DNA of 64,000 nucleotides from Daphnia pulex. Its lineage: Eukaryota > Arthropoda > Branchiopoda > Diplostraca > Daphniidae. The DNA is taken from NCBI RefSeq assembly GCF_021134715.1, contig NC_060023.1:5518001-5582000 (forward strand), read 5' to 3'. The notes beneath the pieces are model-generated. The model had not been told where the DNA came from, ran no database searches, and saw only the letters and a list, made by a program, of their open reading frames with translations. The first letter of the stretch is position 1. Each line of letters opens with the position of its first letter. Shown piece after piece: positions 57,534 to 64,000 of the stretch. The position numbers were made by a program, and so were the translations under genes.

Positions 57534-60500
57534 CTTTTTCGTCGTCTGTTGGTGCCAATCCTACTGCATTGTGCATTTCAGAGAGTGACAGTTTTCACGA
57601 GAATTAACCGGTTAACCGAAAGTCGTAAACAGTTCTGAATTAATCCGATAGATGAAAATAAAATGTTGCGTTCGCTTCCTTATAGGTGGCGTTCCGTATG
57701 AATAGAAAAAATTATAAAATTAAAATGTTGAGGCTCTTAATTGAATTTTTTAGTAATAATCATTTTAAATTACTATTAATATAAAAGATTCGTTAACCTC
57801 AATAAGTCGCTTCGTTTAAATAGCAAACTTTTCGTACAACGCAAATTACGCAATGCAATGCTTTTACGAGTAGATTTCGAGTCGATATTATGCTTACTCA
57901 GCAATTCAGCATAGTCAGCAATAAGGAGAAGAGGTCGGGCCATATAAAGTCACAGTTATTAGTTGATTCACCTTTTCGCTCCTTATTAACCGTGAAAAGC
58001 AAAGAAATATTTGTTGCTACATTCAAACAGATAAAGGGAGTCCAAGTCAGAATCTACTTTGATGAGTTCTGTTTTATAATTCAAGCTACTTTTTACAGGG
58101 ACTAGTTAGGAAGACGCAAATTTCTTAATTTTAAACTAAGATTTTACTTAAAGTGATGACTACCACGATATCGATCGGTATCTGTGAGATTCATTGCCGT
58201 TTTTTTTTTGTTTTTCATTCTTCAGTTCTGTTCCATCAACTACAAAATAACACTTAAGAATGCAGGATAGAATTCGGATTGATTTTAGCCATAGTTTTAA
58301 TATATTATCAGGGGTGCTGCTGTAGAAGTCAATGACTTTCAAAGGACTCTTGAAAAGAGATAGGCCTATTTACTCGAACTCAAAGTCAATCAACGAAGAT
58401 GCGTCGAAATCCGCATTGTGATTCAACTTCGAGGGCCGGCATCTCACGACGTTTCGTTTTCAACTCATTTCCATGTAGCCTATATATCACTGCAATTTCA
58501 TTATAACAAGAAAATGGGTTTCTTCTTGACGTTCAAATTTTAAATTCTTTGGAAATGAATATGTGGAGAGATTAAAGGCAAACTCTTTCAGGTTTGATAC
58601 CACTATCAATTCTAAATTCTTGTATATTAGAAGTTCATGATAGACATTAATTGTTTTATTCTTCTGTATGGAATTGCTTACACAATCAATAAATATTTCG
58701 CGCGTCTGTGTTAATACTGTGGCGGCACACAGTTTAATCTCGTAGACTACTCGTTTGAAATAAATTTGATAAAGCGGAGAAAATAATTCCATATTTCTGT
58801 CGCTGGAATAAGGTGTGAAAATAGCAAATGGATAATACTTGTCAAACGACCCGGCTATTTCCAAGACCTACTACGGCTAGAAGAGTATTGATTATTTACC
58901 CTATAAACTCTTTCCTCCTGCCACGCATCAGCAGGACCACCTGCCGCACAAACGATTTAAGGGTTCCATCGCCGCGACAAATCCAATTCTATTAAATTAT
59001 TGAAAGTTAAGCTATCTATTTTTCCCCCATAGCAAAAACAGACATATTTCGTTTATTTGCTGTCAGTCCATCAACCGGTAGCAGCGGGAGGTGGTCGTTT
59101 CTATTCACGTTTCCACCTTTGCTTGCACGATGGCAGATCTGTCAAGAACAAGTGCTTTCAAACCTCTGGTCGCTGTACCATAGAACCCAGTCGATCTCCT
59201 ATACTATATATATACTGAATGTGTCTTGATCGTTAGAAGGCCAGCATTACATATACAGTTGACGATGATTGCAGACACCATTAAGAAAACGGAAATGCTC
59301 GTAACATTTAACAGTAGTTAGAATTAAATATAAAAACGCAGTGTATCCAAAATATTGACGATCTTGAATAAATGCTGCGCGACATATATTTTTATTCGTC
59401 TAGAGTTGAAGATACACTCACATTGCCTGACTGTCTGCTGCTGCTATATATGTAAGCTAGCAGCTAGCATCGTCCCCGCTCATTATTTTAGATTGTCCAA
59501 AAAGTCACGTTTCATTCTCTTGTCGCGTTATCTTATAACAGACAAGAACCCCACTTTATCTTGTTCCGTCTTTCTTGTTTTCGCAAGGGATAATGGAATA
59601 AATAGAACATTGAGCAATTTCTGGTTTTCGTATTCAAGTTGTTCGTACTGATATTTCCCACCGCGAATCGTTTGATTGTCTACACGCGCTACAATGTCTT
59701 TGGTATCATGTGAAAAAATCAAGTACTACGTTTCGCTGATTTCTTCAAATGATATTTCCAACCCAAACGCCATCACCTGGAGAAAATCAAGTGTTCTAAT
59801 TAATTCTATTTTTTCATTGCGCATCCTTATCATCATTTTTTATCATTTTGACGTGAAACTTTTGATGGGATCCACCATTTCAAATTGTTCACTCGTTCCG
59901 AGGTCACGTTTGACGATCATGTATGACGCAGTATCGACTTAATGGCGCGCAATTTGATTTTTTAGCGAGATAAGTTCTAGCTAAAAACCGATTTTTTTAA
60001 TGGGCAGGGGGGTGAGTATAATCTAGTAACCGGAAGTATCGGGAAGTAGAGTAGAAATCTGGTTCCCGATTTTCTTCTTATTGTGTCTAATTTGACAGTC
60101 GATTTTACAAGAAAGTGGGCTAGATAATATTTGTTATATGGACACTTTTCATGAAAGACTGCAGCAGTATACGTTTACTGCCAATTAGGCCTGTTAAGCT
60201 ACACATTTGTAAACTTGCGCCTGACTTGCGCACCTTGTTAATAAGAGAGAATCACATAATACATAACAAAGCACGACGTTATTGCGCAGCGCGATACGGT
60301 ACTAATAACACAACGCACTTGACATTATTCTGGCCCTCTCGTCGCCATCAGGGACATTGTTGTTCAATTAGACTCCCCATCGAAGGACAATCTAAAAACA
60401 CCTGCTTTATTACTAGCTAGTTATTATCGACATGTCTATACGATACGAATATCCAAAACTAATTGGATTCAATTGTTTATGCTACGTTTGTTGAAATTTT

Positions 60501-63500
60501 GAAGAATTTAAAAATAATTTAGACCCAACTCGAAAAAACTGGTCTATAATAAAGACGATGTTAAACATTTTGAAAGACTTGACGAGATAAGCATTACGTC
60601 TAAATTGAAAACATTTTGGAGATTAGTTCTGTAAAACTCGATAAAACTTATGTATTTGAATCGGTATTTTTTTAAGTGACGTAAGGTGGCTGGGAGAGTT
60701 TATTCATCACGCGTCAATAGTATGCTCAAGTATGCTGATATATACGCATACAAAACATATTTTAAGATCGTAAAATCGACGGTGTGCGGCCTATATATAT
60801 ACTATACTATTGATGAACATAAACAGAGGGGGACACACCCCAATATAGCTTCCCTTTCTTTTCTTTTCTTTTTTTTATTTTTCGAGGAAGAAGTCTACGC
60901 GATCTAACCCACCAGATGTGAATAGGAAATGAGTCGAAAAGTGGGCCACGCAAAATCCCCTTTCGAAAGCCCGAGCAAAAGTTGGAAGATCCGGGGATCA
61001 GCAACAAAGCGGGATTTGGAACTATATAGTGAGGCGGTGGGCTGCGCAGACGGAAAACCCCTCTCATCATCACGCCGAAAGCCCTGCTGTGCTCCTGCTT
61101 TCGCAGAGGCAAGATATGAGAAATATATACGTATATACGTACACGTATAGAGCTATGTATGGGATAGTCACTATAGAATTACCAGACCTTAGGAATAAAG
61201 TAGATAGTCTGACTTGAAGTCACCGAGTCAGTAAGTCGTCGCCAGCAGGCATGAAAATAAACATTGTCACATTCCCCTCCGCGGCCACTGATCTCGTTTG
61301 TCGGATCAGTATTTTCTCAACTTCTTATTTGAGCAAGCATCGGGAACCTTTGATGACAAAAGTCCAAAGTCTTGCGCGGGGGGGAAAATAAAAATGGAAG
61401 CCTCTTGGCCAATATCAATTTTTGGCTACAATCCAAATAACCGAACGTTCTTTGGACAATCTTTAAACTAGACTAAACAGAGCAATCTTCAAACAACTTA
61501 TTGGAGTTGTATGTACGCAGGGTTTCTTGTTAATGCGTAATTAGAATAACTTGCGTAACATCGCATCTCCGTTTGCGGGATGCGATAGAAATGACTGAGA
61601 CGGTGAAAGTCCAGCATCTTCCTGATGGCGAGTTTCAAGTCACTTAAAATTGAACTCTAAACGTGCGCATAGCTCTCCACTATTGGTTCCTCTTGAATGG
61701 CGTTGCTTTCTCTTGCTTAACCGTTCAGAATGATTACCCATTTTGTTGAGAGGAATCAAGTGGTTGTGTCGAGTACCCGACAGGATTTTCCCCCAATTAA
61801 ATTCATTCGCAACAAGCGACAAACAACATTCATTCAAAACAACAATAAAAAAAACTTACAATGCTAGACTACAATCAAACGACTTGCGAACTTTTAAAGA
61901 TAATTCATTAATACCCGCTGAAAATCCGCCGCGATTTTTCCGTTTTTCGAATCAAAATTAACCAATTTCTTCCAAGATTTTTGAATTTTTGGTTGTCCTC
62001 GAAATAAAATAGTTGGCGCATCTTTCTATTCATCCAACTGTCTGCCGTGTTCTAAGTGCTCTGAAGTAATTCAATCTCATAAGAGCGTGCAAGTTATCGC
62101 TGTAATTCCAGATGTTGTTGTAATCGATTGGCGGCGAGAACGGCGAGAAGTATGTGATATAATATCGTCCGCCGTAAACTCGAAGAGTGAACTTTATAGA
62201 GCGGCGGAGGGGTGAGTGTAGTGTACGTATATACACGATGTGTTGCGCACCCTGGGATAGATGTAGGCTATCCGAAAAATGGATTTCCTATCACTGGATA
62301 TTGTCGTAGTCTAAGCCGTTCATCACTTGATCCGGCTGATGGAGAGGAGATGGGAGTCAGAATTCAATACTAAATCCCTCTGCTGTGCTGCTGCTCATCG
62401 CGAGGCTGATGGATGTCGATGCTTGGCGAAGACGATCTCTCTCTCGTCGGCACAGGGCAGCAGGCAGCAGGCAGCAGGCAGCTAGGCCAAATAAAAACGT
62501 CACCCAAGTTGATCCGGCCCTCAGTCACATTGAAATCCGAAACCAGAAGCTCGCAAGTCGCAACGAGAGCCTTTCATCTCGAGTTGCATATAGAAAGCCT
62601 CGCTCGCTCGCTCGGCCCAAGACGGCCCAAGAGTCTCACAGCTAGACGTCGAGATGCATGAATGTATGACGATATGTACGCCCGTGAAAAGAAACTCAAA
62701 CTTTCTATTGTCTGAGTGATCGCTTCTTACAATGACTTTCTTAAAACTTGACTTCTTTAGACTTTTTAAAGATCACTGTGTACGTACGTACGTATGTGTC
62801 CTGTATACTAGACGTACACACATGGAATTGGAATGTCTCCCACAATTTTGTCCGCCTTGTGTCATTTTTAACACTAGCGTGTATTATAGCTATTGTAGCG
62901 GCCTACAGTTTCAGATTAACTGCCCGTGTAGTTCTTAGTTCGTCGCACATAGAATTTAATAGTTTTCAGCTCCTTGCTGAAACTACAATGCCAAAGGCTT
63001 TGACGTGGCTAGCGCTATCGCTTTGACTGTGAGCGTATTAGAGCGTATATCGTTGGTCGGAAGAATGGAGGTTGCATTACTACTCACATCAGACGAATCA
63101 CAAAATGGCATCGCCTTTTTCGATAAAACTTTACTATTAATTATTGGACGATTCCTAACTCAATCAATATTTATTTGTAATGTGCAGCGAGAAGTTCACA
63201 TCGAGTACGATTGACAATTTAAAACAAAAATGGCGGGAAATTCGAAACGTTTTAACAAATCAAAGATGTCGTATTCAAATTCCGGCGGGAGTTTCATTCA
63301 TTATTGGCATATAGTAACAGCCAGTTCTATTTTTAAACATGAAATTCATTTATTTTTTATTTTTCAATAAACAATTCCTCGAAGATACACTTCATTATCA
63401 AAGAGCCCAGCTTTATTTCTACCCGGATGAATAAAATGTAAGGGGGATAAAATGATGCATATGAACTGCTTTCTAGACATACTGTTGTGAGGATTCACTC

Positions 63501-64000
63501 AGTCCTACCTCAAGCTGATTAGCATGCATATTGTCGAAGCCTATCCTACAGAAAGCAATGCAAATTCCAAATGAATCACCAATGTCTTATAGAATGCCGC
63601 ATGAAATAGAAAGACCAGCAGTCAGCTATATAAAACAAAAGGGATAAATAGAAATGCTGGAGACGATGGATTATGACCGGCTCTATAGACTTGTAGGCGG
63701 AGGGCATAGGCCCATATCTTTGCCAACGGGAGTCAAACTGACGAGTCAAGGTGTCGTCTGCGGCTGAAATCCCTCGGATATGCGACACACAGAGCAGAAG
63801 CCAGCGAACGAGACATGCGCAATCGCCGTCTGCCGTCCCGGCACGTCTAACATCCATCCAGCAGCCGAGAAAAAAAAAACAAAAACAAGACTGTCCTATA
63901 TGGCTTGCTCGTCGTTTTTTGATTCCCGTGCGCTGAGACCGCACCAAAAAGTGGACGGCAACGCACACAACGACTCCCGTCTTTTCCCTCTATCCGCTGG
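57534..64000. other. Upstream region of ATP13A1 with no supportable gene
   Basis: No protein or RNA gene could be defended. Minus-strand frames at 58487-58864 and 59528-59722 are the longest that look composition-like; the second is preceded in frame by VMAFGLEISFEEISET and a TAG, after a CTCCAG acceptor-like site near 59778, so a pseudogene exon is possible. There are simple repeats (CAGCAGG near 62457-62480, ACGTACGTACGTA near 62781) and a purine-rich tail to the window end. Confidence 0.45.

Noticed and set aside
63576..63968. 130-codon minus-strand ORF near the window end
   Set aside because: Composition is irregular, no domain or splice context is visible, and the frame crosses simple purine-rich sequence; probably chance.

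Overview
This is a eukaryotic nuclear window: genes have GT-AG introns, there is no operon structure, and the background is AT-rich. The one clearly intact gene is a ten-exon ATP13A1-type P5A ATPase (minus strand, 53277-57533) with introns mostly under about 160 bp. Compact introns plus BEL/Pao, Copia, Helitron and P elements suggest an arthropod, most likely a crustacean of the Daphnia kind. That assignment is inference from gene style and was not tested by a search.

Most of the rest is a graveyard of nested mobile elements. 1-5.6 kb is gene-poor. 5.7-9.6 kb holds a decayed BEL/Pao retrotransposon on the minus strand. 13,997-20,569 is a complete Copia-type LTR element by its ends: 344-bp LTRs, GGTTA target duplication, primer-binding site and polypurine tract. 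I see no pol in it; it carries a GC-rich broken copy of a nephrin/Sns/Hibris-like immunoglobulin adhesion gene. Its 5' LTR is split by a 3,023-bp TA-flanked DNA transposon (14,138-17,160) that carries an intron-containing broken copy of the TFIID subunit gene TAF6. So two host genes were captured, apparently by different routes, and now sit one inside the other.

22.9-23.5 kb holds the start of a zinc-finger, hAT-like ORF. 26.0-26.7 kb is a small secreted-protein gene with an in-frame stop. 27.4-36.7 kb is a decayed Helitron with DUF6570-like, Rep (HUH and two Tyr), Pif1-like helicase and a separate intron-containing RPA-like gene. 39.9-41.1 kb is a second BEL/Pao fragment.

42,330-49,044 is a full-length P element with an 8-bp target duplication (CTCTTGTA) and about 181-bp terminal repeats. 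Its THAP exon is followed by a tandem array of in-phase 114-bp exons encoding a 38-residue repeat. The opposite end carries a diverged inverted copy of the same exon array. A 228-bp hairpin MITE interrupts the transposase exon. 49.6-53.0 kb is a further nest: two hairpins and a 973-bp element with 182-bp terminal repeats, interrupted by a second THAP-encoding element whose exact insertion site can be read from the intact opposite arm.

57.5-64 kb, upstream of ATP13A1, shows no gene I can defend. Several element ORFs shift frame at A or T runs of 7-9 bases, so some apparent decay may be sequence error.
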